DNA of 64,000 bases. Origin: Luteirhabdus salina (GTDB taxonomy: Bacteria > Bacteroidota > Bacteroidia > Flavobacteriales > Flavobacteriaceae). The DNA lies in contig JALAHT010000003.1 in the NCBI GenBank assembly GCA_025384855.1, positions 1 through 64,000 on the forward strand. Direction: 5' to 3'. The number at the start of each line of letters is the position of its first letter. Positions within the stretch are counted from its first letter, which is position 1. Below are positions 45,083 to 53,255 of the stretch, one piece after another. The position numbers and the translations under genes are program-made. Below the pieces are notes generated by a model, which was given only the letters and a program-made list of their open reading frames with translations, did not search any database and was not told the DNA's origin.

Positions 45083-46102
45083 ATGCTCAAAAAATCCATT
45101 CTTTGTGTTTTTCTTTTGGTCACAACTGGGGTATTGTCCCAAGTGGGTGGACGCGCGACGTATCAGTTTCTTAACTTGGTAACATCTCCACGTCAGGCAG
45201 CACTAGGAGGGAAGACCATTACGAATTACGATTACGATCCTACCCAAGCGATGTTCAACCCGGCCAGTATCAATCCGGAGATGGACAACCAGCTTTCTAT
45301 CAATTATGGAAATTATATCGGTGATGTGAACTATGGAACTGCTTCTTATGCCTATCTGTGGGATCGGCGTACCCAGGTATTGCATACGGGAATTACCTAT
45401 ATCAATTACGGAAACTTTGATGGTTACGACGAACAGGGAAATGCAACCAATACCTTTAGTGGTGGTGAAGTGGCCCTTTCGTTCGGACATGCACGGAATA
45501 TAGCTTTTACCAATTTCCATGTTGGTGCGAATGTGAAGTTGATCTCTTCAAAACTGGAACAGTATACATCCTGGGGCGGTGCCTTGGATATCGGGGTGAT
45601 GTATGTCTATGAAGATTGGGACCTTCACATAACAGGGGTTGCACGAAATATAGGAACCCAGTTTTCACCCTATCATGAAACTTATGAGCGATTACCTTTC
45701 GAACTTATTTTCGGAATCTCTCAAACTTTACAAAATATTCCAATTCGTTGGCATTTCACCTTAGAGAACATGCAACAGTGGAACGTAGCGTTTGCAAATC
45801 CAAATAGGGATGAAACCGATTTGGAAGGAAATACCACTTCAGAAAAGATTAATTTTATCGATAATGCCTTTCGCCATATGATCGTAGGCATTGAAATATT
45901 CCCAGAAAGTGGTTTCAATCTTCGATTGGGGTATAATCTTCGCCGAGGGGAGGAATTGCGAATTGCTGAACAGCGCTCTTTCGCTGGTCTGAGTGCTGGT
46001 TTTTCAATACGGTTAAACAAGGTTCGATTAAGTTATTCGTACGCACGTTATAATTTTGCCGCTTCAACCAGTACCTTTGGGCTAAATCTAAACCTTCAAT
46101 AA
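45083..46102 (+). CDS. porQ: Type IX secretion protein PorQ
   Basis: This 339-residue outer-membrane barrel has a signal peptide ending GVLSQV and the PorQ hallmark at the mature N-terminus, TYQFLNLVTSPRQAALGGK. Later strands include FNPASINPEMDNQLSINYG and a C-terminal SYARYNFAASTSTFGLNL. PorQ belongs to the cell-surface attachment side of the type IX system, with PorU, PorV and PorZ. The substrate genes at 1144 and 14648 fit with such a system. cmk starts right at the porQ stop, a pairing common in Bacteroidota. Confidence 0.9.
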   Translation: MLKKSILCVFLLVTTGVLSQVGGRATYQFLNLVTSPRQAALGGKTITNYDYDPTQAMFNPASINPEMDNQLSINYGNYIGDVNYGTASYAYLWDRRTQVLHTGITYINYGNFDGYDEQGNATNTFSGGEVALSFGHARNIAFTNFHVGANVKLISSKLEQYTSWGGALDIGVMYVYEDWDLHITGVARNIGTQFSPYHETYERLPFELIFGISQTLQNIPIRWHFTLENMQQWNVAFANPNRDETDLEGNTTSEKINFIDNAFRHMIVGIEIFPESGFNLRLGYNLRRGEELRIAEQRSFAGLSAGFSIRLNKVRLSYSYARYNFAASTSTFGLNLNLQ

Positions 46103-46798
46103 ATGCGTAACATTACCATTGCAATCGACGGCTATTCTTCAACAGGAAAAAGTACCGTGGCCAAACAGTTGGCCGATTGGCTGGGATATGTGTACGTAGA
46201 TTCAGGAGCTATGTACCGTGCGGTTACCTTATTTGCGATGCAGAAAGGATTGATTTCAGAAAATCATTTCGAGAAGGAGACATTGATTGATATGTTAGGT
46301 GAAATATCACTTCATTTCACGCGTGATGAGGAAAAGGGTATTGCAGAAATTTATCTGAACGATAAAAATGTTGAAAAAGAAATCCGGACCCTTGAAGTTT
46401 CTGAATTTGTAAGCCCGATTGCCGCTGTATCTGAAGTCCGCAAAAAATTGGTTGAACAGCAACAGCAGATGGGAAAGGATAAAGGAGTGGTGATGGACGG
46501 ACGTGATATTGGGACGGTCGTTTTTCCCGATGCCGAGTTGAAAATTTTTATGAATGCTTCACCCGACCAGCGCGCTAAGCGACGGTATCTAGAACTGATA
46601 GATCGTGGCGATAAAGTTTCCTACGATGAGGTTTTGGCAAATGTGAAGGAACGCGACTATATCGATACGACGCGAAAGGATTCTCCCTTAAAAAAAGCCG
46701 ATGACGCTATCGAGATCGATAATAGCGAAATGAATCTTGATGATCAGTTTCATATTATTCTACAATTGGCAAAAGACCGAATGGCGGGACGAGTTTGA
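46103..46798 (+). CDS. cmk: (d)CMP kinase
   Basis: This 231-residue kinase phosphorylates CMP and dCMP. It has the P-loop IAIDGYSSTGKSTVAKQLA at residues 4-22, then DSGAMYRAVTLF, VVMDGRDIGTVVFPDAELK and the LID-region RAKRRYLEL. Length is normal. It begins directly after the porQ stop codon, so the two are translated in step. Downstream it is followed by about 690 bases of repeats before rpsA; in many bacteria cmk and rpsA are neighbours too. Confidence 0.95.
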   Translation: MRNITIAIDGYSSTGKSTVAKQLADWLGYVYVDSGAMYRAVTLFAMQKGLISENHFEKETLIDMLGEISLHFTRDEEKGIAEIYLNDKNVEKEIRTLEVSEFVSPIAAVSEVRKKLVEQQQQMGKDKGVVMDGRDIGTVVFPDAELKIFMNASPDQRAKRRYLELIDRGDKVSYDEVLANVKERDYIDTTRKDSPLKKADDAIEIDNSEMNLDDQFHIILQLAKDRMAGRV

Positions 46799-46808
46799 GT
46801 GAGTAGTG

Positions 46809-46834
46809 AGCCTGCCTGTCGGCAGACAGGTAGT
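46809..46834. repeat. GCCTGCC/GGCAGAC palindrome, copy 2
   Basis: CCTGTC (46815-46820) pairs with GACAGG (46825-46830) inside GCCTGCCTGTCGGCAGACAG, a relative of copies at 5731 and 49448. Confidence 0.65.
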
Positions 46835-46854
46835 GCGTAGTAAGTAAATTGGCA

Positions 46855-47290
46855 GTATCCAACACCCAACATCCCCTTCCGAATGTGCGATCGGTACAGG
46901 CGGGCATCATCCACAGTATCCATAGTATCAAATCCCAAATCCTAAATCCCAAAGGAAGTAATTAGTCTTTAGTCGATATGCGTTATTAATTAAAGGTTAC
47001 TAGTTTGTAGTTAAATAGAGATAGCTAAATTCCAAAGTATCCAAAGTATCCAAAGTATCCAAAGTATCCAAAGTATCCAAAGCATCCAAAGTATCAAATT
47101 TCAAATTCCAAAAAACAAATAATCACTAAAAATGCTATTTTTCTCCTCGACTTCTCAACTCCTAGACTCCTCCACACATTTTCAAATTACCTCATTTTCA
47201 AATTGACTCATTTTTCACAGCATCCACATTATCAAATCCCAACTCCCAATTCTAAATTCTGAATTCTCAATTCTGAATTCCAAATCCCCC
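46855..47290. repeat. Short tandem repeats between cmk and rpsA
   Basis: Blocks include CATCCACAGTATCCATAG units, a run of six CCAAAGTAT units at about 47032-47098, and AATTCTGAATTC-type units near 47246-47290. The rest of the 686-base gap has no gene seen. The unit types match those at 41982-42330. Confidence 0.75.
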
Positions 47291-47297
47291 ACTTTCC

Positions 47298-47328
47298 TTT
47301 GATATTCAAAAAATAAGCGGTACTTTTG
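47298..47328 (+). promoter_or_regulatory. Promoter of rpsA
   Basis: TTTG at 47298-47301 and TACTTTTG at 47321-47328 are separated by 19 bases, a full match to the Bacteroidota housekeeping consensus. The expected transcript starts near 47332, leaving a leader of about 150 bases. Confidence 0.75.
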
Positions 47329-47441
47329 CGCTCCTTTTGACGGTTAAGTAAGGCGAAAGGAACTATTTGAAAATCAAACTGAAATAATCCTTCTGTGGGA
47401 TGTCCGTCGGTAGCCCTTACAAGAATACAGAATACAAACCC

Positions 47442-47473
47442 TTGGTTGGTTTCAGCAAATCGAAACAAACCAA
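47442..47473 (+). promoter_or_regulatory. Hairpin next to the rpsA start codon
   Basis: TTGGTTGGTTT pairs with AAACAAACCAA with a single mismatch, 11 bases before the ATG. It could fold the ribosome entry region and could be a site for S1 autoregulation; this is inferred. Confidence 0.45.
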
Positions 47474-47484
47474 ATTTTTACTAA

Positions 47485-49362
47485 ATGGCTGATAAAGCAA
47501 ACAAAGAAGAAGCTGTAGCACAAAAAGAAACAGCAACAAAAACTTCCGAAGCTACTGAAAGCAAGAAGGAAGAAAAAGAACAACCAAAAGAAGAGCTTTC
47601 CCTGAAGCAGCAGAACCCAGAGAAATTCCTAGAGGAATTCAACTGGCACAACTACGAGGAAGGCATCGATCCAATCGATGACGGAAAGCTTGAGGAATTC
47701 GAAAAATTAGTAGCGGAAAACTTCGTAGATACTATCGACGATGAGGTAGTGGAAGGTGAAGTGGTACACATGACCGAGCGCGATGCGATTATCGACATCA
47801 ACGCGAAGAGTGAAGGTGTAATTTCCCTAAACGAATTCCGTTACAACCCAGATTTAAAGGTAGGCGACAAGGTAGAAGTATTAATCGATGTGCGTGAAGA
47901 TAGCACGGGTCAATTGATTCTTTCTCACCGTAAGGCGCGTACTATCAAGGCTTGGGAGCGTGTAAACAAAGCATACGACGATGGTACTATCGTAAACGGT
48001 TACGTAAAATGCCGTACGAAAGGTGGTATGATTGTAGACGTATTTGGAATTGAGGCATTCTTGCCAGGTTCACAGATCGATGTGAAGCCAATTCGCGATT
48101 ACGATGCCTATGTAGGTAAAACAATGGAATTCAAAGTGGTGAAAATCAACCACGAATTCAAAAACGTTGTGGTATCGCATAAAGCGCTTATCGAAGCCGA
48201 TATCGAAGAACAGAAAAAAGAAATTATTAGTCAACTTGAAAAAGGTCAAGTACTCGAAGGTGTCGTGAAGAACATTACGTCTTACGGTGTATTCGTAGAT
48301 CTTGGAGGTGTAGACGGATTGGTACACATTACCGACCTAAGCTGGTCGCGTATCAACCACCCGAACGAGATCGTAGACCTAGACCAGAAGTTGAACGTGG
48401 TTATCTTGGACTTCGACGAAGACAAGACACGTATCCAACTTGGACTAAAACAATTGAAGGCACATCCATGGGATGCTCTTGGAGACGAGCTGAAGGTTGG
48501 CGATAAAGTGAAAGGTAAAGTTGTGGTAATTGCCGACTACGGTGCTTTCGTAGAAGTTGCGGAAGGCGTAGAAGGACTTATCCACGTAAGCGAAATGTCT
48601 TGGAGTACGCACTTGCGTAGCGCTCAGGACTTCGTAAACGTTGGCGATGAGGTAGAAGCACAAATCCTTACCCTAGATCGTGAAGACCGTAAGATGTCCC
48701 TTGGTATCAAGCAATTGACGCCAGACCCATGGACCGATATTACGAGCAAATATCCTGTAGGCTCTAAGCACAAAGGAATCGTTCGTAACTTCACTAACTT
48801 CGGTGTATTCGTTGAAATGGAAGAGGGAATTGATGGCCTTATCTACATCAGTGATCTTTCTTGGACGAAGAAAATCAAGCACCCAAGCGAATTCTGCAAT
48901 ATTGGCGACAAGCTAGAGGTTGTAGTTCTCGAATTGGATGTCGAAGGCCGTAAGTTAAGCCTTGGTCACAAGCAAATCGAAGACAATCCTTGGGATAAGT
49001 ATTCCGATGAGTTCGCAGTAGGAACCAAGCACACTGCTACTATCGACGAAATCGTTGATAAAGGTGCTACAATCGAATTCAACGAGGATATCACTGCGTT
49101 CGTACCGAAGCGTCACTTAGAGAAAGAAGACGGATCTGACCTTAAGAAAGGGGAGGAAGCCGAATTCCAGATCATTGAGTTCAATAAGGAATTCAAGAAA
49201 GTGGTTGCATCGCACATGACAATCCATAAGGAAGAAGAAGCGAAAATTGTAAAAGCTGCTGCCAAGAAACAAGCACAGCAAGCCGAAGACTCTAAAACGA
49301 CTCTTGGCGATGCCAATCAGAAGCTTCAAGAACTGAAAGATAAATTGGACGGTAAAAAATAA
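47485..49362 (+). CDS. rpsA: 30S ribosomal protein S1
   Basis: This 625-residue protein binds mRNA and the 30S subunit and helps start translation, especially where Shine-Dalgarno sites are absent. A Lys/Glu-rich N-terminal extension (about 45 residues) precedes six S1-type repeats. Clear copies include VKNITSYGVFVDLGGVDGLV, VIADYGAFVEVAEGVEGLIH and VRNFTNFGVFVEMEEGIDGL; the first two and the last are more diverged. A charged, Lys-rich tail (about 590-625) ends it. Codon use looks strongly biased, as expected for a ribosomal gene. A full-consensus promoter and a terminator bracket it. Confidence 0.96.
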   Translation: MADKANKEEAVAQKETATKTSEATESKKEEKEQPKEELSLKQQNPEKFLEEFNWHNYEEGIDPIDDGKLEEFEKLVAENFVDTIDDEVVEGEVVHMTERDAIIDINAKSEGVISLNEFRYNPDLKVGDKVEVLIDVREDSTGQLILSHRKARTIKAWERVNKAYDDGTIVNGYVKCRTKGGMIVDVFGIEAFLPGSQIDVKPIRDYDAYVGKTMEFKVVKINHEFKNVVVSHKALIEADIEEQKKEIISQLEKGQVLEGVVKNITSYGVFVDLGGVDGLVHITDLSWSRINHPNEIVDLDQKLNVVILDFDEDKTRIQLGLKQLKAHPWDALGDELKVGDKVKGKVVVIADYGAFVEVAEGVEGLIHVSEMSWSTHLRSAQDFVNVGDEVEAQILTLDREDRKMSLGIKQLTPDPWTDITSKYPVGSKHKGIVRNFTNFGVFVEMEEGIDGLIYISDLSWTKKIKHPSEFCNIGDKLEVVVLELDVEGRKLSLGHKQIEDNPWDKYSDEFAVGTKHTATIDEIVDKGATIEFNEDITAFVPKRHLEKEDGSDLKKGEEAEFQIIEFNKEFKKVVASHMTIHKEEEAKIVKAAAKKQAQQAEDSKTTLGDANQKLQELKDKLDGKK

Positions 49363-49386
49363 ACCATTCAGTTTTCTAAATATTCT

Positions 49387-49413
49387 AAAGCCCTTCATTC
49401 CGAAGGGCTTTTT
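49387..49413 (+). terminator. Terminator after rpsA
   Basis: AAAGCCCTTC pairs with GAAGGGCTTT across ATTCC, followed by TTCTTTT. It is 24 bases past the stop. Confidence 0.88.
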
Positions 49414-49640
49414 CTTTTGGGCGTTCCCCACGCCAGTGCGCGGGTCGGGCCTGCCGGCAGGCAGGCAGGCTTTCAGCTATATCTATTTTATCGGGCACAG
49501 CGATTGCCATCCTAAAACAACAAATATAACAACCACAGAAATGCCTAAAGGCATAGAGGTTGTACTCCTGAGCCTGCCTCAGGACAAAGTGCCCAATAAA
49601 ATAGGATGCCGCTTCAATCCCTAACGCATTTCGTGCCCTA
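49414..49640 (-). repeat. Bipartite structured intergenic element, copy B
   Basis: Read on the minus strand, module 1 is GGGATTGAAGCGGCATCC (about 49605-49622) and module 2 is GATATAGCTGAAAGCC (about 49468-49483) continuing as CCCGACCCG and ending near GGGGAACGCCC. Between them are clear stems: plus-strand bases 49484-49497 pair with 49590-49603 (one mismatch), 49529-49534 with 49558-49563 enclosing ATGCC/GGCAT (49541-49554), and a CCTGAG/CTCAGG hairpin near 49567-49583. It is related to copy A at 5900-6030. It occupies the whole rpsA-pyrR gap before the pyrR promoter. Confidence 0.6.
49448..49470. repeat. GCCTGCC/GGCAGGC palindrome, copy 3
   Basis: CCTGCCGGCAGG (49450-49461) is a perfect palindrome followed by two more CAGG units. 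It interrupts module 2 of structured element B, between GAAAGCC and CCCGACC on the minus strand. Confidence 0.7.
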
Positions 49641-49657
49641 ATCCTAAAAAAATATCT

Positions 49658-49665
49658 TACTTTTG
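49658..49665 (+). promoter_or_regulatory. -7 promoter box of the pyrR operon
   Basis: TACTTTTG is a perfect TAnnTTTG match. It lies so near the ATG at 49667 that transcription would start after it, which supports the ATG at 49694 as the real start. Confidence 0.6.
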
Positions 49666-49693
49666 TATGCTGAAAACGCTTCAGCACCTACCT

Positions 49694-50233
49694 ATGAGCC
49701 AAAAAGTGTTATTGAACGCAACCGAGATGCACATCGCACTTCACCGTCTGGCTTGTCAACTGATTGAAAATCACGATACTTTTTCAGAAACAGTCCTTAT
49801 CGGAATTCAACCGAGAGGTATTTATTTAGCCGAAAGACTTAAAAAACTACTGGAAGAGGAATACGAAATAGACAATGTCCAACTCGGCTACCTGGACATT
49901 ACCTTCTACCGAGACGATTTCAGAAGAAGTGTGAAACCACTCGAGGCCAACAAGACCAATATCAATTTTGTGGTAGAAGACAAAAAAGTAGTCTTTATCG
50001 ATGATGTGCTGTACACCGGACGAAGTATTCGATCAGCCCTAACAGCTATACAATCCTTCGGACGACCACTCGAAATAGAGCTCTTAACCTTAATCGATAG
50101 AAGGTTTAGCCGTCACCTGCCCATTCAACCCGATTATCGCGGAAGACAGGTAGATGCTATTGGCGAAGAAAAGGTAAAGGTGTGCTGGAAAGAAAACGAT
50201 GGCGAGGACGCCGTATATCTAGTTAAAAAATAA
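49694..50233 (+). CDS. pyrR: Pyrimidine operon regulator / uracil phosphoribosyltransferase PyrR
   Basis: This 179-residue protein of the type I PRTase fold has the PRPP motif VVFIDDVLYTGRSIRSAL near residue 100 and the family segments LIGIQPRGIYLAERL and LGYLDITFYRDDFR. In Bacillus it binds pyr mRNA leaders and has uracil phosphoribosyltransferase activity. The start is placed at 49694 because a -7 box sits just before the upstream ATG and because the family starts with a short S-x-K-V-L segment. No PyrR leader hairpin is visible before it. It is followed 10 bases later by pyrB. Confidence 0.92.
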   Translation: MSQKVLLNATEMHIALHRLACQLIENHDTFSETVLIGIQPRGIYLAERLKKLLEEEYEIDNVQLGYLDITFYRDDFRRSVKPLEANKTNINFVVEDKKVVFIDDVLYTGRSIRSALTAIQSFGRPLEIELLTLIDRRFSRHLPIQPDYRGRQVDAIGEEKVKVCWKENDGEDAVYLVKK

Positions 50234-50243
50234 GGAAACGCAA

Positions 50244-51179
50244 ATGGAACTGAGCGTACAACATTTACTGGGCATCAAATACATCACCGAAGACGATATT
50301 CAGTTGATTTTCGAGACGGCAGACCATTTTAAGGAGGTCATCAACCGTCCTATCAAAAAAGTTCCCTCGCTTCGCGATATAACCATCGCCAACCTATTCT
50401 TCGAAAATAGTACGAGAACCCGCTTATCTTTTGAATTAGCGGAAAAACGTCTTTCAGCAGATGTTGTCAATTTTTCGGCGGCTTCTTCCTCGGTAAAAAA
50501 AGGGGAGACCCTTATCGATACGGTCAATAATATTCTTTCCATGAAGGTGGATATGGTGGTCATGCGGCATCCAAATCCAGGAGCAGGCGTATTCCTTTCA
50601 AAACATATCGATGCCAGTATCGTAAATGCCGGCGATGGTGCACATGAGCACCCAACCCAGGCGTTATTGGACTGCTATTCCATTCGTGAACGATTAGGCG
50701 ATGTTGCAGGAAAAAAAGTTGTTATTGTGGGTGATATTCTTCACTCTAGAGTAGCGCTAAGCAATATTTTTGCCCTTCAGAAACTCGGTGCCGAAGTAAA
50801 AGTGTGTGGACCAAAGACGCTTATTCCAAAACATATCGATAAAATAGGAGTGGAGGTCGAACTCGACCTAAAAAAAGCGCTGGAATGGTGCGATGTTGCC
50901 AACATGCTCCGCGTGCAGAATGAACGTATGGATAGCAGCTACTTTCCAAGTACACGTGAATATGTGCAACAGTACGGAGTGAACAAAAAGTTATTGGATT
51001 CCCTTTCAAAGGAAATTACAGTTATGCACCCGGGTCCAATTAATAGAGGCGTGGAAATTACCAGCGATGTGGCGGATAGCAAGCAAGCGATTATTTTAGA
51101 TCAAGTACAGAATGGTGTTGCGGTCCGAATGGCCGTGCTATATTTGTTGGCTTCAAAAATTGAACGCAATGAAAATTAA
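50244..51179 (+). CDS. pyrB: Aspartate carbamoyltransferase catalytic subunit
   Basis: This 311-residue enzyme makes carbamoyl aspartate, the first committed step of pyrimidine synthesis. Motifs: the carbamoyl-phosphate loop FFENSTRTRLSFELAEKRL, GDGAHEHPTQALLDCYSI, VVIVGDILHSRVALSN and MHPGPINRGVEI. Length is normal for a catalytic chain. No pyrI regulatory subunit follows, as in other Bacteroidota class-C-like arrangements. Together with pyrR it forms a small pyrimidine operon, whose last gene overlaps pyrB by 11 bases. Confidence 0.96.
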   Translation: MELSVQHLLGIKYITEDDIQLIFETADHFKEVINRPIKKVPSLRDITIANLFFENSTRTRLSFELAEKRLSADVVNFSAASSSVKKGETLIDTVNNILSMKVDMVVMRHPNPGAGVFLSKHIDASIVNAGDGAHEHPTQALLDCYSIRERLGDVAGKKVVIVGDILHSRVALSNIFALQKLGAEVKVCGPKTLIPKHIDKIGVEVELDLKKALEWCDVANMLRVQNERMDSSYFPSTREYVQQYGVNKKLLDSLSKEITVMHPGPINRGVEITSDVADSKQAIILDQVQNGVAVRMAVLYLLASKIERNEN

Positions 51180-51504
51180 GAATCACGACAACTTTGTGGT
51201 ACTCGAGGATGAACAGGACGATATAGCCGATTTTGCTTCATTTCTGGAATATCAAATTCCAAATAAATACAAAGGGCAAAACGTCATCGTAAATCTGTTG
51301 AGTTACGATTCCATGACCTTGCAGGACCTATTATTGTTTTTGAAAACGTCTAACCTTCACCGAAAAACCAAACAATCCTTTGTTTTGGTAAACGATGCCC
51401 TGAATCCCGATGAAATTCCGATGGAAATGATCGTAGTCCCTACCGTACAAGAAGCCGAGGACATCATTGAAATGGAGGAGATTGAACGTGACCTCAGGTT
51501 TTAG
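51169..51504 (+). CDS. Small STAS-like protein between pyrB and rnz
   Basis: This 111-residue protein has no signal or membrane helix. It has a beta-alpha pattern (NFVVLEDEQDDIADFASFLEYQIPNKYKGQNVIVNLL) similar to STAS/anti-anti-sigma-like domains, followed by an acidic C-terminus (EAEDIIEMEEIERD). I do not recognise a curated family. The start at 51169 lies inside the end of pyrB (11-base overlap); a further 19 upstream residues would be pure pyrB shadow. Its neighbour rnz suggests co-expression, not function. Confidence 0.7.
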   Translation: MKIKNHDNFVVLEDEQDDIADFASFLEYQIPNKYKGQNVIVNLLSYDSMTLQDLLLFLKTSNLHRKTKQSFVLVNDALNPDEIPMEMIVVPTVQEAEDIIEMEEIERDLRF

Positions 51505-51583
51505 AAATCTCAAGTAGTGCCGTCCTTGGCAGGAAACTTGTTCATAGTATAGAAATTATTTTTCTACCTTAAATGTACCTTAT

Positions 51584-52489
51584 ATGAAGCTTACCATACT
51601 TGGATGTCATTCTGCAACCCCTCGCTGGGATGCAAACCCTACCTCCCAAGTACTGGAAATGCGCGGCCACCTGTTTTTGGTCGATTGTGGGGAAGGTACG
51701 CAAATGCAACTTCGTAGGAATAAGGTGAAATTTTCCCGAATCAAGCACATCTTCATTTCACACCTACACGGTGATCATTTTTTTGGGCTAGTCGGTTTAA
51801 TTTCAACCTTTCGACTATTGGGAAGGGAAGCCGACCTTCATGTATACGGTCCTAAGGGAATCAAACAAGCTGTTGTTTTTCAGTTGAAAATTGCCAAATC
51901 ATGGACCAATTATTCACTTTTCTTCCATGAATTGGAATCGACCGAGCCGGAACTGATCTTTGAAGACGATAAAGTATCCGTAGAAACGATTCCGCTCGAT
52001 CATCGTGTGTATACGAACGGCTTTCTGTTTAAGGAAAAGCCGAAAGAACGTACTTTGGACTATCAGGCTGCTCAAAAAGCGGGTATTCATCATACGTATT
52101 TTCAAAAATTAAAGCAAGGAGAGGATGTTGAAAGTGAAAAGGGAGAAACCATTCCCTTCAAAACCGTAACCGACGATCCGCCACCGATAAAGAGCTATGC
52201 CTTTTGTAGCGACACTGCCTATTTTCCGCAAATTGTTCCTCAAATTAAGGAAGCAACTGTCTTGTATCATGAATCTACATTTTTGGAAAGCCACCATCAT
52301 CTTTGCGATTCTACAAAACATAGCACAGCGAAGGAAGCCGGCGTAATCGCGAAAAAGGCTAAGGTGCGAATGCTAATTTTAGGCCATTACTCAGGTCGGT
52401 ACAGCGACCGAAACCTCTTTAAAAAAGAAGCGGAAATCGTCTTCCCAAAAGTGGAGTTGGCCGAGGACGGAAAAGTCTTCGACTTTTAA
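51584..52489 (+). CDS. rnz: Ribonuclease Z
   Basis: This 301-residue metallo-beta-lactamase-fold endonuclease trims tRNA 3' ends. The zinc motif is ISHLHGDHFFGLVGL near residue 63, preceded by FLVDCGEGTQMQLRR. The exosite-like insertion (about 150-200) and the later FCSDTAYFP, LYHESTFLESHHH and LILGHYSGRYSD motifs complete the metal site. Length is normal for the short form. The gene follows the STAS-like gene by 79 bases and may share its transcript. Confidence 0.94.
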   Translation: MKLTILGCHSATPRWDANPTSQVLEMRGHLFLVDCGEGTQMQLRRNKVKFSRIKHIFISHLHGDHFFGLVGLISTFRLLGREADLHVYGPKGIKQAVVFQLKIAKSWTNYSLFFHELESTEPELIFEDDKVSVETIPLDHRVYTNGFLFKEKPKERTLDYQAAQKAGIHHTYFQKLKQGEDVESEKGETIPFKTVTDDPPPIKSYAFCSDTAYFPQIVPQIKEATVLYHESTFLESHHHLCDSTKHSTAKEAGVIAKKAKVRMLILGHYSGRYSDRNLFKKEAEIVFPKVELAEDGKVFDF

Positions 52490-52556
52490 TACATATTTAA
52501 AATTCCGAGCTTTTATAGCCTTTCCAAAACTCGTACCTTGCATATAAAACAAAGGT

Positions 52557-53201
52557 ATGGCCGAAAACCTTCACGATCAGCGCAAATCATACGAGAAAGA
52601 TGCCTTGGTTCGCGATAGCGTAAGCGATAATCCGATGCAGCAATTCCGAACCTGGTTTCATGAGGCAAACGATAGTGAAACGGTCGACGAGGCCAATGCG
52701 ATGACACTTTCAACCCTCAATCCCGATGGATTTGTACGTGGACGTGTCGTTCTGTTGAAGAAGTACGATGAAAACGGTTTCTATTTCTATACCAATTATG
52801 GCAGTGAAAAAGGAAAATCAATCGCACATCACTCAAAGGTGTGTCTCTCCTTTTTTTGGGCTGGATTGGAGCGACAGATCATCATAAAGGGAACAGCAGA
52901 GAAGACTTCAGAAGAAGATAGCACCAACTACTTCCATTCGCGACCTCGTGGCAGTCAGTTAGGCGCTTTGGTAAGCCATCAAAGTGTAACGATTGCAGAT
53001 CGAAAAACAATGGAAGAGCGATTGGCTTCACTCGAAAAAGAATACGAAGGAAAGGAAATTCCAAAACCGGAGGATTGGGGAGGTTATTTGGTGAAACCTG
53101 TTGAAATAGAGTTTTGGCAAGGGCGGCCAAACCGATTACACGATCGACTGGTATATACCCTAAAAGACTACGATTGGCAATTGAGTCGCCTTCAACCTTG
53201 A
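52557..53201 (+). CDS. pdxH: Pyridoxamine 5'-phosphate oxidase
   Basis: This 214-residue FMN enzyme makes pyridoxal 5'-phosphate. The family segments are all visible: AMTLSTLNPDGFVRGRVVLLK, GFYFYTNYGSEKGKSI, LSFFWAGLERQIIIKG, YFHSRPRGSQLGALVS, and the C-terminal EFWQGRPNRLHDRLVY. PLP made here serves enzymes such as the aminotransferase and cysteine desulfurase in this window. A possible -7 like TACCTTG lies about 17 bases upstream. Confidence 0.95.
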   Translation: MAENLHDQRKSYEKDALVRDSVSDNPMQQFRTWFHEANDSETVDEANAMTLSTLNPDGFVRGRVVLLKKYDENGFYFYTNYGSEKGKSIAHHSKVCLSFFWAGLERQIIIKGTAEKTSEEDSTNYFHSRPRGSQLGALVSHQSVTIADRKTMEERLASLEKEYEGKEIPKPEDWGGYLVKPVEIEFWQGRPNRLHDRLVYTLKDYDWQLSRLQP

Positions 53202-53230
53202 TAAATCCAATGATTTTTTAGATATTTTTG
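53198..53230 (+). promoter_or_regulatory. Promoter of the sixA-ppk1-ppx operon
   Basis: TTG at 53198-53200 (inside the end of pdxH) and TATTTTTG at 53223-53230, 22 bases apart, match the Bacteroidota pattern with a slightly long spacer. The sixA ATG lies 25 bases after the -7 box. Confidence 0.5.
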
Positions 53231-53255
53231 ACTAACCAACAATTAACGACTTACT

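Noticed and set aside
46750-46952. Two overlapping minus-strand open frames after cmk
   Set aside because: They cover the palindrome and repeats and have no coding character.
47442-47473. Riboswitch before rpsA
   Set aside because: No ligand-binding core is recognised; only a simple hairpin is visible.
49385-49687. Open frames on both strands between rpsA and pyrR
   Set aside because: The region is explained by the structured element and palindrome; the frames are chance.
49667-49693. First ATG of pyrR
   Set aside because: It lies between the -7 box and the expected transcription start, so it would not be on the mRNA.
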